From positions 620,001 through 684,000 of the forward strand of contig NZ_JANWGH010000001.1 in assembly GCF_024919275.1 (NCBI RefSeq): a stretch of 64,000 nt of DNA, read 5' to 3'. Below, in pieces: positions 17,884-26,556 of the stretch; the first letter of the stretch is position 1, and each line of letters opens with the position of its first letter. The position numbers and the translations under genes are program-made. Source of the stretch: Algoriphagus limi (GTDB taxonomy: Bacteria > Bacteroidota > Bacteroidia > Cytophagales > Cyclobacteriaceae). The notes under the pieces are model-generated. The model was given only the letters and a program-made list of their open reading frames with translations. It ran no database searches and was not told the DNA's origin.

Positions 17884-20277
17884 ATGAAATACCCGTTTTC
17901 GGCTCTTTTAGCTGCTTTTATTTTCCTTTTTTCCTTTGAGTCTATTCAAGCTCAAAATCAATCTCAACTTCAAGGGATTGTTCTAGACCGTGAAAACTCG
18001 CTTCCGCTTCCAGGTGCAAGTGTGTTTTGGGAAAATGATATCAGTTCGGGTGTTGTTTCAGGCTTGGATGGTACTTTTTCTATTTCTCTTCAAGAGCTTC
18101 CTGCAGTTTTGAAAGTTTCCTTCGTCGGATATGAAACCTCAACTCGGGAGATCACAGAAAAGGATTTGGGTAAGCAGATACGATTTTTTCTTAGTCCAGA
18201 AGAGCTTTCATTGGAAGAGGTTTTGATTCAGGAATTACGGCCTGATGAAAACTTGAGAAGCCTGGAGACAGGAAAGAATCGGGTACCCATTCAGACGATT
18301 AAAAATATCCCGGCGCTTTTTGGAGAAGTGGATTTGTTCAGAAGCCTTCAGTTACTTCCAGGTGTGCAAACGGCAGGAGAGGGAACGACCGGATTATTTG
18401 TGAGGGGTGGTTCTGCCGATCAGAATTTAGTACAGATTGATGGTGCTCCTGTTTACAACCCATCTCATTTCTTTGGGTTCTTTTCTGTTTTCAATCCTGA
18501 TGCCTTGAGTGAGGTGGAAATGTACAAAGGGAATATGCCTGCTTCTTTCGGGGGAAGGCTTTCATCCTTAATCGATGTTTCGCTTCGGGAGGGAAATAAT
18601 TCTAAAATTCACGGGGAAGGCGGAATAGGAACCATTTCTTCCCGATTGACTTTGGATGGTCCACTTTTTTCTGAAAATTCAACTTTTGTGATTTCTGGAA
18701 GAAGAACTTATGCAGATGTTTTTTTGGGACTATCATCTGATGAAGACATTCGAAATAACAAGCTTAACTTTCATGACCTTAGTGGAAAAGCTGTATTTAG
18801 AGTCGGCGATCGGGATAGAATAAGTGTAAGTTCTTATCAAGGCCGCGACTTTTTGGGCTTGGATGATCAGTTTGGTTTAGGTTGGAGCAACTGGGTAAGT
18901 TCTGCTCAATGGTCTAGAAACATCAATGCACAAGCTTTTTTTGATTTAGAGGCTTATCATTCTCGATATTATTACAGTTTGGAGTTTGAAGACCCCGAGA
19001 ATGGATTTGACTGGGGAAGTCGTCTTTCTCAATCCGGGCTGAAAGGAACCTGGTCACAAATTCGGGATGAAGTTCAAACCTATTGGGGTTTCCACTCTCA
19101 ATTTTACCATTTTGCTCCCATCGATTTGATTCCAGTTCCAGGAGCTAGTTTTGATGGTATTTCAACTAATCCCAAAAATGGGCTTTTGAATAATATTTTT
19201 GCGGGGGCAAGTGTTGAACTCAATTCAAAATTAAGTTTGGAAGGAGGGCTCAGGTGGGGGTTTTATAATCAACTGGGCTCGGGTGTGGAATACGTGTATG
19301 ATGGAGGAATACCCGGTCCGGATGTTGAAGTTCTTGATTCTGTTCGATATGATAGATTGGAGAATATCCAATTTTACCAAGGACTTGAACCACGTGTGGC
19401 TTTTCGATATTTGATCAATGATCAGTTTTCTATTAAGGCAGCATATAATCGGAACTTTCAGTATGTACAGATAGCATCTAATAGTTCTGCCGGTTTGCCA
19501 ATTGATCGCTGGATTTTAGCAGATAAATATGTAAGTCCTATTCGAAGTGATCAAGTTTCACTTGGCTTCTTCAAAAACTTCCAAGAAAACAAATGGGAAT
19601 TGTCAATCGAAGGATATTACAAGACTTTGGATGGAATAATTGACCTTCGAAATGGAGCTCAGGTGCTATTTACCGATAATGTGGAGACCGAAATTCTATC
19701 CGGTGAAGGTTGGAGTTATGGAACAGAATTTTTGCTACGAAAAAATACCGGGAAGACTACAGGTTGGTTGGCTTATACCTGGTCCCGGGCTTGGAGAAAA
19801 ATTGAAGGAATCAGTCAAGGGCAGGCATATAACCCTCGATTTGACCGGCCACATGATGTGACATTGGTTTTAAATCATGAGTTTTCGCCTAAATGGTCTG
19901 CTGGTGTGACCTTTGTTTACACTACTGGTCAAGCTGTTACCTTTCCAATAGGCACCTACGAATCCGACAATCAACAACTCCCGCTTTTTTCACCTTTTCG
20001 AAATGAGGATAGATTTCCTGATTATCATCGGATGGATGCTTCCATCACCTGGAAAAATGATAACAAAGGGAAGAAATGGAGAGGAAGCTGGAATTTTAGT
20101 ATTTACAATCTCTATGGGAGAAAGAATCCTTTCGCTTATGAATTCCGGGAAATTTATAACGATGATATAGCTTTTAATCCAGGAGATGGAGATCCAATTA
20201 CATCATCCAGGCAGGGAATAATAATGACCTATCTTTTCACCTTTTTGCCTTCAATCACCTATAATTTTCAATTCTGA
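17884..20277 (+). CDS. TonB-dependent outer-membrane receptor with carboxypeptidase-like N-terminal domain
   Basis: 797 residues. A signal peptide (cut after SIQA) precedes a CarboxypepD_reg-like beta sandwich (LQGIVLDRENSLPLPGASV to about residue 105). The plug domain follows, with LQLLPGVQTAGEGTTGLFVRGGSADQN split around residues 155-180, then a 22-strand-type barrel ending in an aromatic residue (TYNFQF). The size is smaller than SusC-type receptors and there is no SusD partner. The adjoining DUF4249 lipoprotein (overlapping TGATGA) is the usual partner of this receptor class. The substrate cannot be told. Confidence 0.93.
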   Translation: MKYPFSALLAAFIFLFSFESIQAQNQSQLQGIVLDRENSLPLPGASVFWENDISSGVVSGLDGTFSISLQELPAVLKVSFVGYETSTREITEKDLGKQIRFFLSPEELSLEEVLIQELRPDENLRSLETGKNRVPIQTIKNIPALFGEVDLFRSLQLLPGVQTAGEGTTGLFVRGGSADQNLVQIDGAPVYNPSHFFGFFSVFNPDALSEVEMYKGNMPASFGGRLSSLIDVSLREGNNSKIHGEGGIGTISSRLTLDGPLFSENSTFVISGRRTYADVFLGLSSDEDIRNNKLNFHDLSGKAVFRVGDRDRISVSSYQGRDFLGLDDQFGLGWSNWVSSAQWSRNINAQAFFDLEAYHSRYYYSLEFEDPENGFDWGSRLSQSGLKGTWSQIRDEVQTYWGFHSQFYHFAPIDLIPVPGASFDGISTNPKNGLLNNIFAGASVELNSKLSLEGGLRWGFYNQLGSGVEYVYDGGIPGPDVEVLDSVRYDRLENIQFYQGLEPRVAFRYLINDQFSIKAAYNRNFQYVQIASNSSAGLPIDRWILADKYVSPIRSDQVSLGFFKNFQENKWELSIEGYYKTLDGIIDLRNGAQVLFTDNVETEILSGEGWSYGTEFLLRKNTGKTTGWLAYTWSRAWRKIEGISQGQAYNPRFDRPHDVTLVLNHEFSPKWSAGVTFVYTTGQAVTFPIGTYESDNQQLPLFSPFRNEDRFPDYHRMDASITWKNDNKGKKWRGSWNFSIYNLYGRKNPFAYEFREIYNDDIAFNPGDGDPITSSRQGIIMTYLFTFLPSITYNFQF

Positions 20278-21110
20278 TGAAGAAGTGCCTGTTTATCTTA
20301 TTCCTAATTGCTAGCCTTGGTTGCCAAGAAGAAGTAGATCTTCCATTGGCTACGATAGAGGGTGATATTCCGATTATTGAAGGAAATTGGACGAATATTC
20401 CAAACATGAATGAAGTAAAGCTTTCCTTGGCTCAAGATTATTTTGATAATGAAGATGCGACGATAATAGGAGATGCAGAGGTATTCATTCGCAATTTAAA
20501 TACTGGAGAAGCTATTCCTTTTCAATTTTTATCTCAATTCTCTATTTATAAACCTTTGGATCCTCGTAGAGTCGCGGTGATAGGAGAGCGATATGAATTG
20601 ATAGTACGATGGAAAGGGAATGAATATCGCGGTCAAGGAGAGATGCTTCCACCTCCAATTTTAGACAGTTTGAATTATCAATTTCAGGAGGAGCGGATTT
20701 TTCGGGAAGAAGGATACTATATCAAGGCTTTTGGAAAGATTCCTTTCGATGAGGATAATTATTATCGGATTCGAGTCATTGAAAATGATACCCTCAAAAA
20801 TGATCGGGATGATTATCTTCTTTTTGATGACACTTTTGGAGTCGAATTTTTTGAAGAAGGACTGGAACTCAATTATGCCTTTGAAGAAGGGGATCGGGTT
20901 CGATTGGAATTATTCCGTATGAATAAGGATGTTTTTGATTATTTCAATCAATTGGTAGGTTTATTATTTAATGATGGAGGTTTATTCAGTCCTCCTCCTC
21001 AAAACCCGGATACAAATCTTCAAATTACCCAAGGTCAAGGGTCAGTATTAGGATATTTTTTGGTAGGCCCTGTTTTGCAAGAATCTATCGAAATCCTTCC
21101 TGAGGATTAA
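20277..21110 (+). CDS. DUF4249 lipoprotein, partner of the TonB receptor
   Basis: 277 residues with a lipobox (LIASLGC, Cys16) and a body matching the DUF4249 pattern: paired beta domains with PIIEGNWTN, LSLAQDYFD near 50, and YELIVRWKGNEYRGQGE near 105. It begins at the stop codon of the receptor gene, so it is co-transcribed. DUF4249 proteins probably sit on the outer membrane beside the receptor; their ligand is unknown. Confidence 0.85.
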   Translation: MKKCLFILFLIASLGCQEEVDLPLATIEGDIPIIEGNWTNIPNMNEVKLSLAQDYFDNEDATIIGDAEVFIRNLNTGEAIPFQFLSQFSIYKPLDPRRVAVIGERYELIVRWKGNEYRGQGEMLPPPILDSLNYQFQEERIFREEGYYIKAFGKIPFDEDNYYRIRVIENDTLKNDRDDYLLFDDTFGVEFFEEGLELNYAFEEGDRVRLELFRMNKDVFDYFNQLVGLLFNDGGLFSPPPQNPDTNLQITQGQGSVLGYFLVGPVLQESIEILPED

Positions 21111-21183
21111 GCTTTTCATCCTTTTCTAAAATTGCTTTTTGCTTTCCTTTGAATTTTAATAAATTGAGGAATGTTTTCAAATA

Positions 21184-21197
21184 TCGTAGAATTACGA
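21184..21197. promoter_or_regulatory. Candidate BlaI-type operator TCGTA-N4-TACGA
   Basis: A perfect 5-bp inverted repeat centred 50 bases before the BlaI-like start. BlaI/MecI proteins bind short dyads (for example TACA/TGTA-type) in front of their own operon, so self-repression is likely but inferred. The other contents of 21111-21240 are AT-rich and show only a weak -7 like element (21229-21236). Confidence 0.5.
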
Positions 21198-21240
21198 AAA
21201 AATAGTTGTTTAAATAAAAAATAAATTATAGTATTGAGTT

Positions 21241-21615
21241 ATGAAAGAGATTTCAGCACAAGAAGAGAGAGTTATGGCTGTTCTTTGGAAGTTAGGCCAA
21301 GGATTAATTCGGGACATTCTCAACGAAATGGAAGAACCGAAACCACCTTATACAACCATCGCATCAACTGCGAGGCTTTTGGAGAGTAAGGGATATTTGA
21401 CGCATAAGGTTTATGGAAATACACACATGTACATTCCGCTGATTTCCCAAGAGGAGTATTCAAAAGGAAGGATTCAGCATGTTGTGAGCAATTTCTTTCA
21501 AGGATCGGTCAGTAATTTCTTATCCTTTATGGTGAAAGAAAAAGAAATTTCGAAAGACGAGATTGAAGATCTTCAGAAGTTTATAGATGAAGCAGAGCAA
21601 AAAGCGAAAAAATGA
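21241..21615 (+). CDS. BlaI/MecI-family transcriptional repressor
   Basis: 124 residues: an N-terminal winged helix (EERVMAVLWKLGQGLIRDIL; PPYTTIASTARLLESKGYL at residues 35-53) and a C-terminal helix for dimerisation (KEISKDEIEDLQKFIDE). In this family the partner M56 protease signals cleavage of the repressor. It overlaps the protease gene by four bases, giving a classical BlaI-BlaR1-type pair. Confidence 0.93.
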   Translation: MKEISAQEERVMAVLWKLGQGLIRDILNEMEEPKPPYTTIASTARLLESKGYLTHKVYGNTHMYIPLISQEEYSKGRIQHVVSNFFQGSVSNFLSFMVKEKEISKDEIEDLQKFIDEAEQKAKK

Positions 21616-22886
21616 AGTGGTTGATTGATTTTTGGATTGAGGGAAGTCTCATTTTAGGCATAGGCTTGTTGTTTTATAAGCTAGTGCTAGAAAAGCTTAC
21701 ATTTTTTGATTGGAATAGAGTCTTCTTGCTTTCCTTAATGGGAATGGCTGTGGTGATTCCTTTTCTTTCTATTCAATTATACGAAGCGCAACCTGTACTT
21801 CAGGAATTTCTATTGCCGGCTTTTGAGTTTGGGCAAAATAAAGCCGAAGTACAATCATTTAATTGGTTAGACCTTCTTCTGAAAGTGTACTTGATAGGGT
21901 TTGGTGTAAGCCTGATTCGAATGATTTTGGGATTAGTAAAGCCGATTTTTCAGCTTCAATTAGCTGAAAGGTTTACATACCAAGGTTTGGTTTTAGCAGT
22001 TCATCCCAAATTTGAACCAGCTTCATTTTTTGGCACTATTCTGCTTCCGAGTTTTAATCCAGAAAATCCAGAACATCAGCAAATTTTGCTTCATGAATCA
22101 GTGCACGTTCGGAAAAAACATTCATGGGATCTTCTTATTACCCATTTATTCAAATCCCTCTTTTGGTTTAACCCTTTAGTGCATCTTTTTGAGAAAGTCT
22201 TGAGAGAATTGCATGAGTTTCAGGCAGACTATGGAGTGATTGGTTCCTACTCACAATTTGACTATTCCCGCTTGCTTCTTCGATTGATCGTTCAGGACAG
22301 AGGATGGCAGCTTGCGCATAGTTTTAATCAATTTCAAACCAAAAAAAGAATTCTGATGATGAATCGAGAAAAGTCTAATTCCGTAGCAAAAAGCCGTTTT
22401 TTAATGGTTGTTCCACTCGTGGCAACAATGGTATTGGTTTTTGCCTGTGATCAAAATATCGCAGATGAAAATGCTATTAAGCCGGAAAATACAGTTGAAA
22501 TCATCAATGAAAACGGGGATACCGAACTTCATGGCATGGTGAATGGAAAACTGGTGGAAATCGGAGCTGATGAGATTTTTGATGTGGTGGAAAACCCTCC
22601 ACAGCCTAATGGAGGAATGTCGGCTTGGGGTGAATATTTAATGGCCAATCTCAAATATCCAGATAAAGCAAAACAAATGGGGATAGAAGGTACTGTGGTC
22701 CTAGCATTTGTGGTAAATACAGATGGATCTATCTCGGATGTAGAAATTCTTCGAGGAATTGGGGCTGGTTGTGATGAAGAGGCTCTGCGTGTGGTACAAA
22801 ATGCACCGAACTGGGAGCCAGGAAAGCAAAGAGGGCAAGAAGTTAGAACTCGTATGCGGTTACCAATTCGATTCAAATTGAGTTAA
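21612..22886 (+). CDS. M56 (BlaR1-type) membrane metallopeptidase with TonB-C domain
   Basis: 424 residues. Three N-terminal membrane segments precede the cytoplasmic zinc protease motif HESVH (161-165), with ELHEFQAD downstream as third ligand, then a fourth membrane segment (FLMVVPLVATMVLVFA, about 262-277). Outside, instead of the penicillin-binding sensor of BlaR1, it carries a TonB C-terminal domain (NGGMSAWGEYLMANLKYP to LPIRFKLS). This fusion is known in Bacteroidota; the signal sensed is unknown. The same domain is repeated as the next gene. Confidence 0.9.
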   Translation: MKWLIDFWIEGSLILGIGLLFYKLVLEKLTFFDWNRVFLLSLMGMAVVIPFLSIQLYEAQPVLQEFLLPAFEFGQNKAEVQSFNWLDLLLKVYLIGFGVSLIRMILGLVKPIFQLQLAERFTYQGLVLAVHPKFEPASFFGTILLPSFNPENPEHQQILLHESVHVRKKHSWDLLITHLFKSLFWFNPLVHLFEKVLRELHEFQADYGVIGSYSQFDYSRLLLRLIVQDRGWQLAHSFNQFQTKKRILMMNREKSNSVAKSRFLMVVPLVATMVLVFACDQNIADENAIKPENTVEIINENGDTELHGMVNGKLVEIGADEIFDVVENPPQPNGGMSAWGEYLMANLKYPDKAKQMGIEGTVVLAFVVNTDGSISDVEILRGIGAGCDEEALRVVQNAPNWEPGKQRGQEVRTRMRLPIRFKLS

Positions 22887-22900
22887 TTCATGGATTATTT

Positions 22901-23317
22901 ATGATGCAAGACTTATTTAAAAAAGTTGGGGGGACTGTTCTAATAATACTTTTTCTAGCAGCCTCACAAGAGATTATTGCTCAGGAATCAACCGTTTCAA
23001 TTAGTGAAATGGAAACGCTGGATTCACCGCCAAAACCTCCTGGTGGAATGGATGGATGGTTTACGCATGTTGCAACTAACCTCAAATACCCAACTATGGC
23101 AAGAGACAAAAAAATAGAGGGTACAGTTGTTTTAAAATTTATTATTGAAAAGGATGGATCCATTTCTGAAACTCAAGTCCTTCGAGGAATTGGGGGAGGT
23201 TGTGATGAAGAAGCGCTGCGGGTTTTAAAGCTTTCTCCAAATTGGACTCCGGGAATCAAAAATGAACAGCCAGTTCGAACTGAAATGAGACTTCCTATTC
23301 GATTTAAGCTAGGATAA
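22901..23317 (+). CDS. Small secreted TonB-C domain protein
   Basis: 138 residues: a signal peptide or anchor (GTVLIILFLAASQEIIA) followed directly by a TonB C-terminal domain that closely mirrors the end of the preceding M56 protein (PGGMDGWFTHVATNLKYP, LRGIGGGCDEEALRV, LPIRFKLG). This looks like a local domain duplication. It lies 14 bases after the M56 gene and before a terminator. Whether it reaches TonB-dependent receptors or binds the M56 sensor is unknown. Confidence 0.85.
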   Translation: MMQDLFKKVGGTVLIILFLAASQEIIAQESTVSISEMETLDSPPKPPGGMDGWFTHVATNLKYPTMARDKKIEGTVVLKFIIEKDGSISETQVLRGIGGGCDEEALRVLKLSPNWTPGIKNEQPVRTEMRLPIRFKLG

Positions 23318-23333
23318 TCAATTTGTTTAAATG

Positions 23334-23363
23334 AAAAAGGCTTCCAATTTGGAAGCCTTTTTT
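23334..23363. terminator. Bidirectional Rho-independent terminator
   Basis: Stem AAGGCTTCC/GGAAGCCTT with flanking A and T runs, between the convergent TonB-C gene and the DUF1080 gene; works on both strands. Confidence 0.9.
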
Positions 23364-23367
23364 GTAA

Positions 23368-24147
23368 TTAAAAATCCGTGGTTTTTCCATCAAGATTCAA
23401 TGGTTTGATCCAGATGTTTCGGTAAAAAACATCATGTCCTTCTGCTTGAAGTTTAAGTCCGCCCGGTCGATCTGTGATTCCTTTTCCTCCGTCATTTCCT
23501 CCATCTATTCCTGAGTTAGGACCTCCCCACACTTGCTGAATAGAGACATCTTCGTGGATCTTCTTCCCATTAAAATAAATGGTTACTCGGGCCTTTTCAG
23601 TCAATTTTCCGTTTTCAAATCGAGCGGCTTTGAAAACAATATCATAGGCATTCCATTTGCCCACTCCATTGTAAGCTTCTTCTTTTGGAAGATGCTCATT
23701 AATCACGGCAGCCATACCATGTAAGCCATAGTCCCCATCTAAGATTTGAATTTCATAGCGGTTTTGAAGATAGACACCACTGTTTCCTCCTTCATTATTA
23801 ACTAGGAATTCCACATGAGCTCTGAAGTCTCGATATTCCTTTTTGGTTACAATATCAGCAGCTCCATATTTCCCACCGGCTGCCGCTGGGTCATTACTGC
23901 TGATTGCTTTTCCTCCATCAACTGGATCTTTGAATTCCATCCATTTGATGGGAGCTTGTGCTGAGAATCTTGGACCTTCCCAGTATTGCCATTTTTCTAA
24001 TAGCATTTCTTTGCTTCCATCTAGCATTAATTCCGCACCTTCAATAGGGGCTACTCCTACACCAATTTGTGCAAAAAGTGAGGTCGAGATTCCTAAAAAA
24101 AGGAGGGTAGTTAAGGAAATATTTAATAGGTTTTTGAAGAGCTTCAT
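23368..24147 (-). CDS. DUF1080 (3-keto-disaccharide hydrolase-type) secreted protein
   Basis: 259 residues with a signal peptide (LTTLLFLGISTSLFA, cut before QIG) and one concanavalin-like DUF1080 domain: LEKWQYWEG, EYRDFRAHVEFLV, NSGVYLQNRYEIQILD, and the C-terminal GGLKLQAEGHDVFYRNIWIKP. Family members act on 3-keto-glycosides or bind glycans in the periplasm. No sugar oxidoreductase neighbour is present, so the substrate is open. Confidence 0.9.
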   Translation of the reverse strand: MKLFKNLLNISLTTLLFLGISTSLFAQIGVGVAPIEGAELMLDGSKEMLLEKWQYWEGPRFSAQAPIKWMEFKDPVDGGKAISSNDPAAAGGKYGAADIVTKKEYRDFRAHVEFLVNNEGGNSGVYLQNRYEIQILDGDYGLHGMAAVINEHLPKEEAYNGVGKWNAYDIVFKAARFENGKLTEKARVTIYFNGKKIHEDVSIQQVWGGPNSGIDGGNDGGKGITDRPGGLKLQAEGHDVFYRNIWIKPLNLDGKTTDF

Positions 24148-24267
24148 AGTATTTAATTTTGGGTTTTTGTTATTGGATGACCCTAATTTGGCTATTTTTA
24201 ATAAATCGAAAAAGTAGATTTTGTTATACTGGGAAATAGTTGTTCATTTTTCAATTAAATATTCGCT

Positions 24268-25164
24268 ATGAAATGGCAAGGAAGAAGAAGGAGTAGTAAT
24301 GTAGAAGATAGGAGAGGTCAAAGAGGAAAAATGGGTGGAGGGGGAATGAATCCCTTGCTCCTAGGTTCTTTAGTGAAGTTTTTATTCTCTAAAACCGGCC
24401 TGGTAATCGTGGGGATTCTGTTGATTTTCTCATTTATCACTGGAACCAATCCATTGAATTTTTTGGGTAATATCATAGGTGGTGGAGGTCAAAGTTTTAC
24501 TACCGAAGCCAATTACACCCCTACTGCAGAAGAAGATCGATTAGCTGAGTTCAGCTCTGTGATTTTGGCAGATACTGAATTGATTTGGAGTCAGTTAATT
24601 GAAAATTATCGTGAACCAACCCTAGTACTTTTTACTGGAGCAGTTTCTTCTGCCTGTGGAAATGCAAGTGCAGCAACAGGTCCTTTTTATTGTCCTGCTG
24701 ACGAAAAGCTATATATAGACCTGAGTTTCTTTGAAGAAATGGAGCGGAGACTCAATGCTCCTGGAGACTTTGCGCAAGCTTATGTAATTGCTCATGAGGT
24801 AGGCCACCATATCCAAAATATTATGGGAATCACCGATGAAGTGCAATCACTTCGTGGGCAAATTTCAGATACGGAATACAATCAATATTCTGTTCGACTT
24901 GAGCTTCAAGCTGATTTCTTAGCGGGAGTATGGGCCCATCATTCCCAGAAAATCAGTGGCATGATGGAACAAGGGGATTTGGAAGAAGCCCTTAATGCAG
25001 CCAACGCCATCGGGGATGATCGACTTCAAAAACAGTCAACAGGTAGGGTAGTACCTGATTCTTTCACTCATGGTACCTCCGCCCAAAGGATGCGTTGGTT
25101 TAAGAAAGGATTTGATTCCGGAGATTTAAGTCAAGGGGATACCTTTTCTGCTGAAAGACTTTAA
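24268..25164 (+). CDS. YpfJ-type neutral zinc metallopeptidase
   Basis: 298 residues, KPN_02809/YpfJ family: a basic N terminus, one membrane segment (TGLVIVGILLIFSFITG, 43-59), a linker, then a protease domain with HEVGHHIQ (His176, Glu177, His180). The family features SACGNASAATGPFYCP and RLELQADFLAGVWAHH supply the third ligand. The C terminus GTSAQRMRWFKKGFDSG is also typical. Function in the cell is not established. Its stop overlaps the stop of the convergent stress-protein gene by four bases. Confidence 0.93.
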   Translation: MKWQGRRRSSNVEDRRGQRGKMGGGGMNPLLLGSLVKFLFSKTGLVIVGILLIFSFITGTNPLNFLGNIIGGGGQSFTTEANYTPTAEEDRLAEFSSVILADTELIWSQLIENYREPTLVLFTGAVSSACGNASAATGPFYCPADEKLYIDLSFFEEMERRLNAPGDFAQAYVIAHEVGHHIQNIMGITDEVQSLRGQISDTEYNQYSVRLELQADFLAGVWAHHSQKISGMMEQGDLEEALNAANAIGDDRLQKQSTGRVVPDSFTHGTSAQRMRWFKKGFDSGDLSQGDTFSAERL

Positions 25165-26081
25165 ATCTCCAAGATGTAATCTAAGATACCTGCGTTTTTA
25201 CCTTTTGGTCGAGTAACCAATAGTGGAAGGCTATCATTGTATTGAATTAATCGTTCTGCCATACTCCCAATAAAGAGGGCAGTAGCCGCTGTTCGTCCTT
25301 TTGCACCAATAATGATTCCATCAGCCTCGATTTCCAATGCTTTGGCGATTATTTCCTGAACGGGATCATCGTCATCATCTTTGGTATAAATAGGCGTTAT
25401 TTTGATGCCTTTGGTGTCGATTTTTCGAATGAATTTCTTGTAGTTGATCTCTGCATGCATTTGCATGATCTGGGTAAATTCCTCGTAGGTTTTACCCGTA
25501 AAGTGATAGCCCGATGGTACATTGTACACGTTTTGGCAAATAATCTCCGCTTTTCCATGTCGATCCGCGATCATAATCGCTTCTTCCATGGCATCTCTTG
25601 AATACTCAGAAAAATCAGAAGGTACTAGAATCTTTTTCACCTTAGGGACAGAGTCCTCCGGTACAATCAATAAGGAGCAGCTGGCCCTTCTTGCTAGGCG
25701 CAAAGCGGCAATTCCGGTACCTGGTAAATTGGTCTTTCTACCAATTAAAATCATATCCACGGATTTCTCTTCCGCTAGCTTCAATATTTTTTTGGATAGA
25801 TTTCCTTCCTTGACAATGAAGTTTAAGGAGACTTCTTTTTGATTCCCGAAGACTTCATGAACTGATTTTTTCATGGCATTTTGTCTTTCAGATACCATGT
25901 TTTCAATCAGATTGGGAAACTCTTCCAATACCTCTTTAGGTACGGAAAGATTCTTGATCACATTCACAAAAAATATCTTTTTGGTATGATTTACCTGCGC
26001 CACGAATTTGGCGAACTCAATCAAAGTCTTGTCCAGAGAGGTCTGATCAAGACAAACAATCATTTTTTTAATCAAGTACAT
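25161..26081 (-). CDS. Universal stress protein, two USP domains
   Basis: 306 residues, two USP alpha/beta domains in tandem (about 1-145 and 146-295). The second has the ATP-binding type G-x2-G-x9-G(S) motif, GAKGRTAATALFIGSMAERLI; the first has the variant IGRKTNLPGTGIAALRLAR. A start six codons later (MIVCLDQ) is possible. A stand-alone gene with its own TAACTTTG promoter. Confidence 0.9.
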   Translation of the reverse strand: MYLIKKMIVCLDQTSLDKTLIEFAKFVAQVNHTKKIFFVNVIKNLSVPKEVLEEFPNLIENMVSERQNAMKKSVHEVFGNQKEVSLNFIVKEGNLSKKILKLAEEKSVDMILIGRKTNLPGTGIAALRLARRASCSLLIVPEDSVPKVKKILVPSDFSEYSRDAMEEAIMIADRHGKAEIICQNVYNVPSGYHFTGKTYEEFTQIMQMHAEINYKKFIRKIDTKGIKITPIYTKDDDDDPVQEIIAKALEIEADGIIIGAKGRTAATALFIGSMAERLIQYNDSLPLLVTRPKGKNAGILDYILEI

Positions 26082-26103
26082 GGGTTTCCAAAATTTTAGA
26101 ATG

Positions 26104-26111
26104 CAAAGTTA
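26104..26111 (-). promoter_or_regulatory. Promoter -7 element (TAACTTTG) for the USP gene
   Basis: Exact TAnnTTTG match on the minus strand, 22 bases upstream of the start codon. No good TTTG is seen at -33. Confidence 0.55.
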
Positions 26112-26333
26112 AGTCCTTATTGGAACAGCTTTGATAAATTTTGAAATAAAATATCGAAAATTCCAATATTTTAAATGATTATTTAGAATAAGTCCTTAGA
26201 AAAGTCCAATTCGCCAAATAAATGATATGGATAATTGGATATCAATCATCAGTGAAATTAAGCTTGAAAATTAAAAATCGATTTTGTTCTAAGAATAAAG
26301 ACCATGGTGTTTAACCCTGCTTCGGATTATCCG

Positions 26334-26341
26334 TATATTTG
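26334..26341 (+). promoter_or_regulatory. Promoter -7 element (TATATTTG) of the small-RNA gene
   Basis: Exact TAnnTTTG match with a TTTA about 20 bases upstream, placing the start at about 26346, exactly at the first base of the RNA's closing stem. An 11-bp palindrome CGGATTATCCG (26323-26333) sits between the two elements and might bind a regulator. Confidence 0.75.
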
Positions 26342-26345
26342 CGCA

Positions 26346-26556
26346 AAGCCTGGATCGCTGACATGTTCAAACTTCACAATTTAATTACAATACCGAGTGA
26401 AGCCCTTTCCAAAAACAGGCCTCATCCCGTCCCGATAACTATCGGGATCGTGACCTCGCCCTAAAAGCAGGATAACAGTGGAAGTTTGCGGATTTTAGGC
26501 AGCTCAAATCTTGTCTATATGGAGGTTTGTAACACTCTAAGGTCCAGGCTTTTTTA
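26346..26556 (+). ncRNA. Structured small RNA, probable 6S RNA
   Basis: No protein gene lies in 26082-26536. The plus strand can make a rod-like RNA of about 210 nt. A 9-bp closing stem (26346-26354 with 26543-26551) is followed by a 10/9-base internal loop. A second stem pairs 26365-26375 with 26521-26533 (one bulge), and an AU-rich open bubble follows. Further short stems lead to an apical hairpin TCCCGAT/ATCGGGA (26430-26436, 26441-26447). The end runs into TTTTTT. A long rod with a central AU-rich bubble is the 6S RNA plan (RNA polymerase holoenzyme sequestration). RNase P RNA and tmRNA are longer and their signatures are absent. The ncRNA call is strong, the 6S identity moderate. Its last bases overlap the 3' end of the convergent flippase gene. 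Confidence 0.65.

Noticed and set aside
26346..26556. tmRNA, RNase P RNA or a riboswitch instead of 6S
   Set aside because: Too short and without their signature motifs; no same-strand gene follows that a riboswitch could control.
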